From contig CAJTWQ010000001.1 in NCBI GenBank assembly GCA_910579835.1, positions 76,674-140,673 of the forward strand: 64,000 bases of DNA. The letters are read 5' to 3'. The position numbers and the translations under genes are program-made. This DNA is from an uncultured Ruminococcus sp. (lineage in GTDB: Bacteria > Bacillota > Clostridia > Oscillospirales > Ruminococcaceae). The notes beneath the pieces were generated by a model. That model made no database searches, had not been told where the DNA came from, and saw only the letters and a list, made by a program, of their open reading frames with translations. This document shows, one piece after another, positions 43,002 to 50,690 of this stretch (position 1 is the stretch's first letter; the number at the start of each line of letters is the position of its first letter).

Positions 43002-43265
43002 ATGACAATGCCGACACTTGAAATTGTAGGAGGAATTGTTCTTCTTATAATCAGCGCACTTATTATTGTGCTTTGCCTTTCACAGGAGCAGAAATCACAG
43101 GACAGTATGTCAGCAGCCCTGACAGGCGCAAGCTCGGATTCTTTCTACGGCAGAAACGAGGGCAGAACCAAAGAAGCGATTCTTAACAAGATTACAAGAG
43201 CTCTTGGAATTATTATGTTCATTATTGTTCTTGCAATTAACATAATCCCGATTTCCTCTAAGTAA
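43002..43265 (+). CDS. secG: Preprotein translocase subunit SecG
   Basis: An 87-residue protein with two membrane helices (IVGGIVLLIISALIIVLCLS and LGIIMFIIVLAINII) joined by a polar loop with FYGRNEGRTKEAILNK, typical of SecG. It aids SecYEG export, which the many secreted enzymes here depend on. The secG-rnr order is a standard Firmicutes pair. Confidence 0.9.
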   Translation: MTMPTLEIVGGIVLLIISALIIVLCLSQEQKSQDSMSAALTGASSDSFYGRNEGRTKEAILNKITRALGIIMFIIVLAINIIPISSK

Positions 43266-43271
43266 TCAACT

Positions 43272-43305
43272 GCCCCGTGGCTTCTGTCATGGGGCTTATA
43301 TTTTT
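43272..43305 (+). terminator. Terminator or attenuator between secG and rnr
   Basis: GCCCCGTG...CATGGGGC followed by TTATATTTTT. A partial terminator would lower rnr relative to secG expression. Confidence 0.65.
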
Positions 43306-43368
43306 ACGGTACAGCACAATATGATTTTTCGTCAGATTGCGCAAAACAGAACAAAGGATGTTTCTTAA

Positions 43369-45519
43369 ATGGCTAAAAAGAAGTCTGTTTCAAAAAAGAA
43401 TACCGCTTTATGCTCTGCTGAGAGCTATAAAAATAAGATCGTCACATTTCTTTCGGCCTGCGATAAAAAGCTTATGTCCGTCAGCGATCTGGAATCAAAA
43501 TGCCGTACAAAAAAGCAGGGCAGGGATAACTTTCTCAAAGCTTTCGACGAGCTTCGCACCGAAGGCGTTATAATGATGAAAAAAGGCATGAAAACCGGTC
43601 TTTGTTCACGTCTCGGCGTACTCTGCGGCACGGTTACCCGCCTCAGCCGCACCTTCGGCTTTGCAGAGGCCGATAACGGAACAGAATATTTTATTCCCGG
43701 AAAGTATATGCTCGGCGCAATGCCGGGCGATAAGGTTCTTATTGTAAATATAGCTTCACGATCCGGACAGCCGGAGGGCGAGATCATAGACATTATCAGC
43801 TTCGGAAGCTCACAGCTTACCGGCACAATTGAAATTATCGACGGTCAGCCCTATCTTGTGCCAGATTCCGCCGCCAGAAATCATATCACGATAGTAAAGG
43901 AGAAAAGCGTTTCCTTTCGGAATGGCGACAAAGTTATTGCAGAGATTGTTTTTCGGGGACGCCGTCATGCGGAGCATACCGTGAAAATCACAGGAGTTTT
44001 CGGAAGCTCTGATTCCGCCGCCGCCTGCGCCGCTTCTATTCTTGTAAATCATGGCGCCCCCTCTGAGTTTCCGGATGACGTCCTGAAAGAGGCAAGAAAG
44101 ATTGCCGAGGGAGGCGTTCAGGATTATTCCTTTAACAATCGTGAGGATCTCAGGAATATGACGGTTTTCACTATTGACGGCGCAGAATCTAAAGATTTGG
44201 ACGATGCCGTTTCAGTTTCCCGAAAAGATAACGGCTGGCTGCTGGGCGTTCATATAGCCGATGTTTCCCACTACGTCAAGGGCAACAGCGCCATTGACAA
44301 GGAAGCAATGCGCCGCGGAACAAGTATATACTACGCCGATCAGGTGATCCCTATGCTGCCAAAAGAGCTTTCCAACGGCATATGCTCACTCAATCCGGAC
44401 GAGGACAGACTCACGCTTTCCGCTTTTATGGAGCTGGACAGCCGCGGAGAGCTTATATTCTATCGTTTTTGCAAAAGCGCAGTCCGTTCAAGGGTTAAGG
44501 GCGTATACAGTGAGATAAATACTATTCTCAGAGGCGAGGAAGCCGAGGAAATACGCCGGAAATACGAGCATGTCAGAGATGATATTTTTCTCATGAACGA
44601 ACTTGCGGATCTGCTTATTGCCAAAAGGAAACAGCGGTCTGCTCCTGATATATACACTGCTGAAAGCAGGCTTGTCATCAGTGAAAACGGTGTATGCACA
44701 GATGTACTTCCGCGCGAAAGGGGCAAGGCGGAGCAGATTATCGAGGAATTTATGCTGATCGCCAATGAAGCTGCCGCGAAGTTTGCCGGAGAGAAAAAGA
44801 TTCCATTTGTTTACCGCATACACGAATCTCCTCCGGAAGAAAAAACGGAGTTTCTCAAAGAAACTCTTGTAAAAATTGGCGTAGAATATCCTCATTTCAA
44901 CGAATTCAAGCCATGCCATGCCGCTGCTGTTCTTGACAGCGTGCGGAACACCGATAAATACGAGGCTGTAAATATGCTTGTTCTCCGTTCGATGGCAAAG
45001 GCTAAATATTCTTCCGAACCTTTAGGCCATTTCGGTCTGGCGCTGAAGGATTACGCCCATTTTACCTCACCCATACGCCGTTACCCCGATCTGGCTATCC
45101 ACAGGATCATAACTGATGTTCTTGCCGGATACGGAAATCAGTGGCTTGATAAGCGGTATACAGGCTTCGCTCTCAATGCCTCCGAACGGTCATCCGCCGC
45201 CGAAATTCGTGCGATTGCAGTTGAGCGTGAATGCGAGGACTGCTACAAGGCGGAATATATGCGAAAACATATTGGTGAGGTATTTGACGCCAAAATCTCC
45301 GGCGTAACGGAGTTTGGATTCTATGCCCAGTTGCTCAATACCGTTGAGGGACTTGTGCATATAAGGACGCTGCCGGAGGGCGAATACGATTATTCTGCAC
45401 CCGCCGCACTTACCGAAAAATTCAGCGGAGTTTCATACACTCTCGGACAGTCTGTTCAGGTGATATGCGCCGCCGTAAATGTCAGCGATGGTCTGATAGA
45501 TTTTGTGCTGAATGATTAA
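43369..45519 (+). CDS. rnr: Ribonuclease R
   Basis: Processive 3'-5' exoribonuclease that degrades structured RNA. 716 residues: N-terminal helix-turn-helix-like and cold-shock domains, the RNB domain (TIDGAESKDLDDAVSVSR with metal-binding aspartates; HFTSPIRRYPDLAIHRIITD) and a C-terminal S1 domain. The usual Lys-rich C-terminal tail is missing; the protein ends right after S1 at DFVLND. Confidence 0.95.
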   Translation: MAKKKSVSKKNTALCSAESYKNKIVTFLSACDKKLMSVSDLESKCRTKKQGRDNFLKAFDELRTEGVIMMKKGMKTGLCSRLGVLCGTVTRLSRTFGFAEADNGTEYFIPGKYMLGAMPGDKVLIVNIASRSGQPEGEIIDIISFGSSQLTGTIEIIDGQPYLVPDSAARNHITIVKEKSVSFRNGDKVIAEIVFRGRRHAEHTVKITGVFGSSDSAAACAASILVNHGAPSEFPDDVLKEARKIAEGGVQDYSFNNREDLRNMTVFTIDGAESKDLDDAVSVSRKDNGWLLGVHIADVSHYVKGNSAIDKEAMRRGTSIYYADQVIPMLPKELSNGICSLNPDEDRLTLSAFMELDSRGELIFYRFCKSAVRSRVKGVYSEINTILRGEEAEEIRRKYEHVRDDIFLMNELADLLIAKRKQRSAPDIYTAESRLVISENGVCTDVLPRERGKAEQIIEEFMLIANEAAAKFAGEKKIPFVYRIHESPPEEKTEFLKETLVKIGVEYPHFNEFKPCHAAAVLDSVRNTDKYEAVNMLVLRSMAKAKYSSEPLGHFGLALKDYAHFTSPIRRYPDLAIHRIITDVLAGYGNQWLDKRYTGFALNASERSSAAEIRAIAVERECEDCYKAEYMRKHIGEVFDAKISGVTEFGFYAQLLNTVEGLVHIRTLPEGEYDYSAPAALTEKFSGVSYTLGQSVQVICAAVNVSDGLIDFVLND

Positions 45520-45530
45520 GGAGATTTATT

Positions 45531-46394
45531 ATGAAAAGATTTTTTACAGCTTTTATCGCCATAGCCGCTGTTTTTATCATTACAGGCTGCGGAAAAGGCG
45601 AATCTTCCGAAAAGAGCAAGGGCAAGGACTCAGGAAACGAAAACAGTGCAGTGGAAACGACTGTTGACAGCAAAGAACAGTCCACAACACAGTCTGACCC
45701 GCTGAATCCGGAAAATAAAACCACCACCGCAAAAAATCAGAATACTGCGCCGGCAGCGACGACATCCGCTGTCAGTACAAATACGCCCGATGAAAAGTCA
45801 ACGGATGCGCCGGCCCAGGAAGTAACTACAGTTCAGCAAGATCCGCTGTACAGTGATTCTTTTGCCTACAACGACGGAGGTGCGGTGATTTTCAAGGATG
45901 ATTCAGTCAAGGAAAAAGAGGAAATACTTCTCGCCGCGGCCCAGGCGCTTTTTGAATCCGCCTGTCATACTCAATGGAATTTTACCGTGGGATGTCCGTA
46001 TGAAATAGATTCTGATGACTTTATCGAAACTGATTTTGACTGGCGGTTCTACAGGATTCAGGACAGCAGCATAAGATCTGTAGCTGATGTTGAGAATGAT
46101 TACTATAAGGTTTTCAGCCGCCGTTATCCCAATACGCTTTCCGAAATCTTTATTGACGGCGACGGAGTGGTTTATGCCCTGAATGCTGCACGAGGAGCCG
46201 ATATTTTCTACACTGGTTCTGAAATTACCGGAGTTCAGTCAAAAACTGATGATGAGATTTTCTTTACTGTTGAAAATCACTACAGCGGCACCGATCTTGA
46301 TATAAATACTCCTTATACCCAGACGGATACATTTTCTATCGTTATTGAAAGCGACGGGTCATGGCACGCAGGACAGTTCAGACTGCCGTACTGA
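45531..46394 (+). CDS. Lipoprotein with Thr/Glu-rich linker
   Basis: A 287-residue lipoprotein: lipobox ITGC (Cys about residue 20), an Asn/Thr/Ser/Glu-rich linker of about 85 residues, then a folded C-terminal domain (about 110-287) beginning YNDGGAVIFKDDSVKEKEEI. It starts 12 bases after rnr. The C-terminal region resembles that of the anti-sigma-like protein at 47159 in layout (helix, then the RIQDSSIRSVADVEN / YRVTEPGFNTRDDVI segment), which suggests a shared domain. Function unknown. Confidence 0.75.
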   Translation: MKRFFTAFIAIAAVFIITGCGKGESSEKSKGKDSGNENSAVETTVDSKEQSTTQSDPLNPENKTTTAKNQNTAPAATTSAVSTNTPDEKSTDAPAQEVTTVQQDPLYSDSFAYNDGGAVIFKDDSVKEKEEILLAAAQALFESACHTQWNFTVGCPYEIDSDDFIETDFDWRFYRIQDSSIRSVADVENDYYKVFSRRYPNTLSEIFIDGDGVVYALNAARGADIFYTGSEITGVQSKTDDEIFFTVENHYSGTDLDINTPYTQTDTFSIVIESDGSWHAGQFRLPY

Positions 46395-46475
46395 CCATAC
46401 TGTAACCGCTTTTGACGAAGTTAGGCAGGAAAATCTGCCGACAGACATGTACGAAAGATACTGAACAGATTCTAA
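46395..46475. repeat. Half palindromic element, copy H
   Basis: On the minus strand TTAGAATCTGTTCAGTATCT, then TCGGCAGATTTTCCTGCC and CTTCGTCAAAAGCGG align with the left half of copy E (39092 onward) over about 75 bases. The other half is absent. Confidence 0.65.
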
Positions 46476-46482
46476 GATAGTG

Positions 46483-46520
46483 TTCCTCCTGTTCCTGTAA
46501 AGGAAAGGGGGAATTTTTTT
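46483..46520 (+). terminator. Terminator after the lipoprotein gene
   Basis: TTCCTCCTGTTCC and GGAAAGGGGGAA form a stem followed by TTTTTTT. Confidence 0.75.
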
Positions 46521-46596
46521 CTGTTTTTATGTCCTATTTATAGCTTCTGATTTTACTGTATATATGAATCGATTCAAAGAAACCGGAGGACTTGTC

Positions 46597-47178
46597 ATGA
46601 CGGATAAAGATTGGCTTGTATTATTGGAAAAATCACCTAAAAAGGCTCATTATGCGCTTATAAGCCAATATGGAAATCTTGTGTATGCTATCGTACTCAG
46701 TAAGCTTAGAGGATTTGCAACGCATGAGGAAATAAAAGACTGTGTAAGCGATGCCTTTGTAGAGGTTTTTCGAAGTACAGACAAATTTACAGGAAAAGGC
46801 TCATTGAAAAACTTTATAAGCACCATTGCAAAAAATACTGCTCTTAATGCTTTTCATCGCATAAGCTACAAGCGAAAAAAGTTCGTCTCCATAGATAATG
46901 ATGATTTTGAGCTTCCTCCCTCTATTGATAATACGGAGGAAGAAACCGAAAAAAGAATATTTAACGAACGCCTGTGGGATATAGTTAATTCATTAGGTGA
47001 ACCTGATTCATCTATAATTATATATCAGTATTTTTATGAATTTAAAGTGAGGGAGATTGCCGGGAAGCTGTCCATGACGGCTTCTGCGGTACAGAAAAGA
47101 AGTATCCGTGCAAGAAAACGCATTAAAGAGATAATCGAAAACGAAAGGAGCAGTTTCGATGAAAAGAAAAAAAGATGA
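46597..47178 (+). CDS. ECF-type RNA polymerase sigma factor
   Basis: About 193 residues from ATG 46597, chosen because CGGAGG lies seven bases upstream; the longer frame has no site. Region 2 is seen in HYALISQYGNLVYAIVLSKL and EIKDCVSDAFVEVFRSTDKF; region 4 in YQYFYEFKVREIAGKLSMTA, with the recognition helix SAVQKRSIRARKRIKE. Its 3' end overlaps the next gene, a likely cognate membrane regulator. The target regulon is unknown; the nearby CAP-dockerin gene is a candidate. Confidence 0.9.
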   Translation: MTDKDWLVLLEKSPKKAHYALISQYGNLVYAIVLSKLRGFATHEEIKDCVSDAFVEVFRSTDKFTGKGSLKNFISTIAKNTALNAFHRISYKRKKFVSIDNDDFELPPSIDNTEEETEKRIFNERLWDIVNSLGEPDSSIIIYQYFYEFKVREIAGKLSMTASAVQKRSIRARKRIKEIIENERSSFDEKKKR

Positions 47179-48208
47179 GTTGTACCGAATCGCTGATTTC
47201 GGCGAAAATAAGCTTGAAGAAATTTCTCAGAAATTTCCGGCTCTCAGAAAGTCCGAAATAAAAGAAATTGCAGCATTATGTGAGGAGAAGTTAGATATGA
47301 AAAATAACGATTTTTACGAAAAGGAATCAGTTCGGGAACCAGTTGAGGTTATTAGAAAGACTCCATGGTATCGACGTCCTGCCATTGGTATTGCCGCTTC
47401 GCTGGCGCTTACCGCAGGCTTAACAGGCGCAGTGTATGCAGGTTTCAGGAACTCAGCCAGCATTGACAGACGCAATTCTTCATCTGATACATCGCTTGTG
47501 TTCCGTGAGGATGTTTGTGAAAGCACAACGGCGTCATTTTCTTCTGAAAAAAATACATCTGAAACAACAACTGCGGCGACAACAATATCCGCTAAAGATA
47601 AAATAGAAACGCCTACCGAATCTATAACGGAGGTGCCATTAACGGAAAGAAATACACAAGACAAGCCGGAGGCAGAAGTTTACCCGGAGGAGACAGAACC
47701 GTCAGTCGAGCAGGCATTTGGAAGCGGTGAAGAAATTGAGATAACTCAGGAAAAAGCGCAGGAATTTTTGTATGCCCTTGATCTTATCGATCGTTTCGGG
47801 GGATGCGGTATTCAGTATGACGAAAATGATTGTATTTATACGTCGTCAGGCACGGTCTACAGAGTCACAGAGCCGGGATTTAATACGAGGGATGACGTTA
47901 TAGCATACATGAACAAATACCTCACAAAATCATACATCGACGAGCGTTACTCCGGCTTCTTCGCAAACGATGATCCTATTCTTATTGACGCGGATATGGG
48001 CGGCTGGGATGCTCTTTATACGAGATTTGTTCCAAAAGCCTGCGGTTTTGCATGGAGCGGCGCTCCGGCTATAGAAAAGCAGACGGATGATATGTACACC
48101 ATTCTCGCACCTTATAATGACTTTGGTGTGACCGATACATTAGCTATAAGTATTATTCGTGACGCTGACGGCATCTGGAAAATAGATATGATAGCATACG
48201 GATCTTAA
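47159..48208 (+). CDS. Single-pass membrane protein, probable anti-sigma partner
   Basis: A 349-residue protein overlapping the sigma gene by 20 bases, with its own GGAG site. N-terminal cytosolic part (about 1-70) could bind the sigma factor. One membrane helix (AIGIAASLALTAGLTGAVYA, about 76-95) follows, then a Ser/Thr/Glu-rich outer linker and a folded C-terminal domain (about 195-349). It lacks the zinc HxxxCxxC of ZAS anti-sigma factors, so the role rests on gene order and topology. Confidence 0.72.
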   Translation: MKRKKDELYRIADFGENKLEEISQKFPALRKSEIKEIAALCEEKLDMKNNDFYEKESVREPVEVIRKTPWYRRPAIGIAASLALTAGLTGAVYAGFRNSASIDRRNSSSDTSLVFREDVCESTTASFSSEKNTSETTTAATTISAKDKIETPTESITEVPLTERNTQDKPEAEVYPEETEPSVEQAFGSGEEIEITQEKAQEFLYALDLIDRFGGCGIQYDENDCIYTSSGTVYRVTEPGFNTRDDVIAYMNKYLTKSYIDERYSGFFANDDPILIDADMGGWDALYTRFVPKACGFAWSGAPAIEKQTDDMYTILAPYNDFGVTDTLAISIIRDADGIWKIDMIAYGS

Positions 48209-48251
48209 ACGTGATCTTTCTCCTTGACAAACAGCTTGATATAATCTATTC

Positions 48252-48277
48252 AAGACCGCTTCGGCGGTCTTTTTTTA
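48252..48277 (+). terminator. Terminator of the sigma/anti-sigma operon
   Basis: AAGACCGC-TTCG-GCGGTCTT followed by TTTTTAT: a UUCG-capped stem with a U tract. Confidence 0.92.
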
Positions 48278-48349
48278 TACCGTTAATCCTGATGATTAAT
48301 AATTGTTTAATTTGTAATCTGCATTTATATATACATATTTAAGACATTT

Positions 48350-48603
48350 TTAAAAATATTCAAATTTGAATGAAATATGAATCAATTTTGTCTCTTAGTT
48401 GGTATGAATTTTAATTATACTTTTGGTATATTAATTTATGTATAAAATAACTAATGACATTGTGCATATTGCTGAAAAATCATCTTTTTTCTTGCTGAAA
48501 CCCTTGTTTTTTGGTATTATGTAATCACAGAAAGATTACAGAGAGTAAACGGAAAAACAAAGAAATTCAAACCGTTTACCAAATTTATAAAGAGGGTGTA
48601 GTT
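48350..48603 (+). promoter_or_regulatory. Promoter and two-hairpin leader of the second CAP-dockerin gene
   Basis: TTGCTG (48492-48497), 17-base spacer, TATTAT (48515-48520). Hairpin 1 is GTAATC/GATTAC (48521-48539); hairpin 2 is GTAAACGG/CCGTTTAC (48545-48579); GAGGGTG precedes the ATG. The block matches 816-1060 on the minus strand. Between copies hairpin 2 changes from GAT/ATC to GG/CC while staying paired. Confidence 0.72.
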
Positions 48604-49446
48604 ATGAAAAAAACTATAAGAAGAATGGCTGCAATGATGTCCACAATGATGATCGCATTTGGTTGCTTTATTAACAAAATAAACACGGTTGAAGCAGAGG
48701 CTGCTGAGTCTTCATCAGTTACCGCTTCCACAACAATTGACGCCGAAGAGATTGCAGAGAAAATGGCCGCCAAGTTCAACGAAGCAAGAGCTGAGCTCGG
48801 ACTTGAACCACTTTACGTTGTACCTTATCTCAACGAAGTAGCTGAAGTCCGTGCTGAAGAAATTGCAAGCTCCAGCACAGCATACAGCCATACTCGTCCC
48901 AACGGCACGTCTTTTGTAACAGCTATTGACGATTCTATCCTCAACTGTGAGAACGCCGGCGAAGTTCTCCTCAGAGGCAGCGCAAACGTTGACGCAATCT
49001 TTAACGCATGGAAAAAGTCTCCCAACCACTGGGCTATTATTACAAAGCCAGAGGCAACTCACATCGGTATAAGCGCACACTTTGATCCTGACTCTGAAAA
49101 GAGATGGTACTGGGCAGGCGAAATCGTAGCTCTTCCTGAAGGCTATGAAGCAGAAGGCCAGAGACTTCCAATGACAACAGCGGAAGAAATTCACGAATCT
49201 AAACAGACAAAGCCCCAGATTGAAGAACCTGCCGAGAAAGTCATCTACGGCGACCTTAACTTCGACGGCATAGTTGACAGTTTCGACCTCATTCTCATGA
49301 CTCGATATATCAATGGCACAATGGAATTTACAGAGGCTCAGCTGGCTGCAGCCGATATGCTCACAGACGGATTTGTAACAGACCTGGACGCTTCTATCCT
49401 TAAGATGTTTGTTCTCGGTCAAATCGACGCACTTCCTATCACATGA
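48604..49446 (+). CDS. CAP-domain protein with C-terminal dockerin
   Basis: 280 residues from ATG 48604, preceded by GAGGGTG; the longer frame from 48511 would start inside the promoter. Signal peptide (MKKTIRRMAAMMSTMMIAFG), CAP domain (YSHTRPNGTSF, CENAGEVLLRGSAN, NHWAIITKP) and a dockerin (GDLNFDGIVDSFDLILMTRY plus a second, weaker repeat). Secreted and likely cohesin-bound. Very similar to the protein at 1-815. The CAP domain activity in cellulosome bacteria is unknown; adhesion, a protease-like role or defence are possible. Confidence 0.9.
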   Translation: MKKTIRRMAAMMSTMMIAFGCFINKINTVEAEAAESSSVTASTTIDAEEIAEKMAAKFNEARAELGLEPLYVVPYLNEVAEVRAEEIASSSTAYSHTRPNGTSFVTAIDDSILNCENAGEVLLRGSANVDAIFNAWKKSPNHWAIITKPEATHIGISAHFDPDSEKRWYWAGEIVALPEGYEAEGQRLPMTTAEEIHESKQTKPQIEEPAEKVIYGDLNFDGIVDSFDLILMTRYINGTMEFTEAQLAAADMLTDGFVTDLDASILKMFVLGQIDALPIT

Positions 49447-49489
49447 TAAAGGCTGATACGCTTACAAATGAAAATAAATATAAACTGAA

Positions 49490-49526
49490 AAAACCGCTGC
49501 GAAGAAATAAAGATGCAGCGGTTTTT
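49490..49526 (+). terminator. Terminator of the second CAP-dockerin gene
   Basis: AACCGCTGC and GCAGCGGTT form a nine-base-pair stem followed by TTTTTC. Confidence 0.9.
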
Positions 49527-49733
49527 TCATTGGAAGCGCATAATCGCAGCAAGTATAACCAAAGATTGGGGATGTTTTGCTGCAAACAGGTTCTGAAAAC
49601 AAAGCTTTAAACAGCTTGTTTTATCAATATCAAAAAGCACAAGATATTTGTATATATCGTAGTAGTAATCTTTGCTAATATTGTGCAAAATGACAGAAAT
49701 TCGGAATTCAAGGCAAAAAATCGTTGTTTTCTC

Positions 49734-49762
49734 TTGACGAAACGCCAAAAATAGGGTATAAT
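49734..49762 (+). promoter_or_regulatory. Promoter of a small RNA candidate
   Basis: TTGACG (49734-49739), 17-base spacer, TATAAT (49757-49762). No gene with a ribosome-binding site follows on this strand before the terminator. Confidence 0.72.
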
Positions 49763-49768
49763 AACTAT

Positions 49769-49884
49769 AGTGTTAAATAATCTTTAATTATTAACACTCG
49801 TTTTGTTGTCTCCTTTCTTTTGTTCTACACATATTTGTTTTAATTTTTCTGTGTACGCAGGGCTTATGCCCTGCTTATTTTTTT
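49769..49884 (+). ncRNA. Candidate small regulatory RNA
   Basis: About 116 bases from the predicted start to a terminator. It begins with a stable hairpin (AGTGTTAAATAAT / ATTATTAACACT, 49769-49798), continues with an unpaired U/C-rich stretch containing GTCTCCTTTCTTTTG, complementary to AAGGAG-type ribosome-binding sites, then a TACACA/TGTGTA stem, and ends with GCAGGGC-TTAT-GCCCTGC and TTATTTTTTT (49857-49884). No start codon with a Shine-Dalgarno site lies inside. It lies convergent to spoVAC. Expression is not shown. Confidence 0.55.
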
Positions 49885-49886
49885 GC

Positions 49887-50330
49887 TTAGAAAATACTGA
49901 ACAGATAATATATCAGTCCGTATACTACCGAAGCCGAGCAGCCATAGAGGATTACAGGACCTGCTATAGTAAAAATCTTGGCTCCTACGCCTAGTACAAA
50001 GCCCTCCGATTTTGACTCGATAGCAGAAGAGCTTATGGCGTTTGCAAAGCCTGTAATGGGCACTAGAGTGCCTGCACCGGCATGCTTTGCAAGCTTTTCA
50101 TACCAGCCTAATCCTGTAAGCAGTGCACTGAATCCTACAAGCACAATAGACGTCCAGGCGCCTGCGGCAGTACGGTCAAGACCATAGCTCTGAAAAGCGG
50201 TAAGAAGCAGCTCTCCGAGGACGCAGATAGCCCCTCCCACGCAGAATGCGATAATGGTATTGGTAACCGATTTGGACTTAGGAGATGCCTTTTCACTCAT
50301 TTCAGAGTACATTTGAGGCGTTATATTCAT
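49887..50330 (-). CDS. spoVAC: Stage V sporulation protein AC
   Basis: A 147-residue membrane protein matching SpoVAC: SPKSKSVTNTIIAFCVGGAI, then AGAGTLVPITGFANAISSSA and SEGFVLGVGAKIFTIAGPVI. In Bacillus SpoVAC forms a channel for dipicolinate uptake into spores with SpoVAD and SpoVAE, none of which lie here. The start at 50330 has AAGGAG nine bases upstream. An isolated spoVAC may serve as a mechanosensitive channel. Confidence 0.93.
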   Translation of the reverse strand: MNITPQMYSEMSEKASPKSKSVTNTIIAFCVGGAICVLGELLLTAFQSYGLDRTAAGAWTSIVLVGFSALLTGLGWYEKLAKHAGAGTLVPITGFANAISSSAIESKSEGFVLGVGAKIFTIAGPVILYGCSASVVYGLIYYLFSIF

Positions 50331-50350
50331 AGTGTTCAACTCCTTTACAT

Positions 50351-50517
50351 TTAGAACCTGCCTTCATAAGGTATTCACATGTGTTTTCAGCAGATTTTCA
50401 TGCTTAAATGCGTCAAAGGTTCTTGCAATACGACGGTATTTCTGCGGACCTTTTTCTTATTATCATAAAAATATGCTCAAAGATCCGCACGCATATCTTA
50501 ATGAAGACAGGTTCTTA
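50351..50517. repeat. Large palindromic element, copy G (upstream of spoVAC)
   Basis: Ends TTAGAACCTGCCTTCATAAG and CTTAATGAAGACAGGTTCTTA. The core ATGCGTCAAAGGTTCTTGCA, ATACGACGGTATTTCTGCGG and AAATATGCTCAAAG is shared with copies B and E. It lies 21 bases before the spoVAC start codon. Confidence 0.82.
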
Positions 50518-50575
50518 TTTATACAAATATTTTGTCCATTCTTCGTAAATATATTCATGAATCAGACGTTGCGGA

Positions 50576-50610
50576 CAAAAAACAACCGCACCCTTTCGGA
50601 TGCGGTTATT
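50576..50610 (-). terminator. Terminator of the xylanase gene
   Basis: On the minus strand AACCGCATCC-GAAA-GGGTGCGGTT is followed by GTTTTTTG. The opposite strand also has ATTTTTC, so it may work both ways. Confidence 0.9.
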
Positions 50611-50690
50611 TTTCTGATTTGTCCCTTACAACAAATTTTAAATTTTATAAATACTCAGTCATATTTGTGCAGATTATGACTCAGTATCAA

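Noticed and set aside
48226..48246. TTGACA followed by TATAAT after the anti-sigma gene
   Set aside because: The spacer is only ten bases, and a terminator follows at once, so it is not a working promoter.
49527..49748. A 73-codon minus-strand frame near the small RNA candidate
   Set aside because: No ribosome-binding site, odd composition, and it overlaps the promoter and terminator signals of the other strand.
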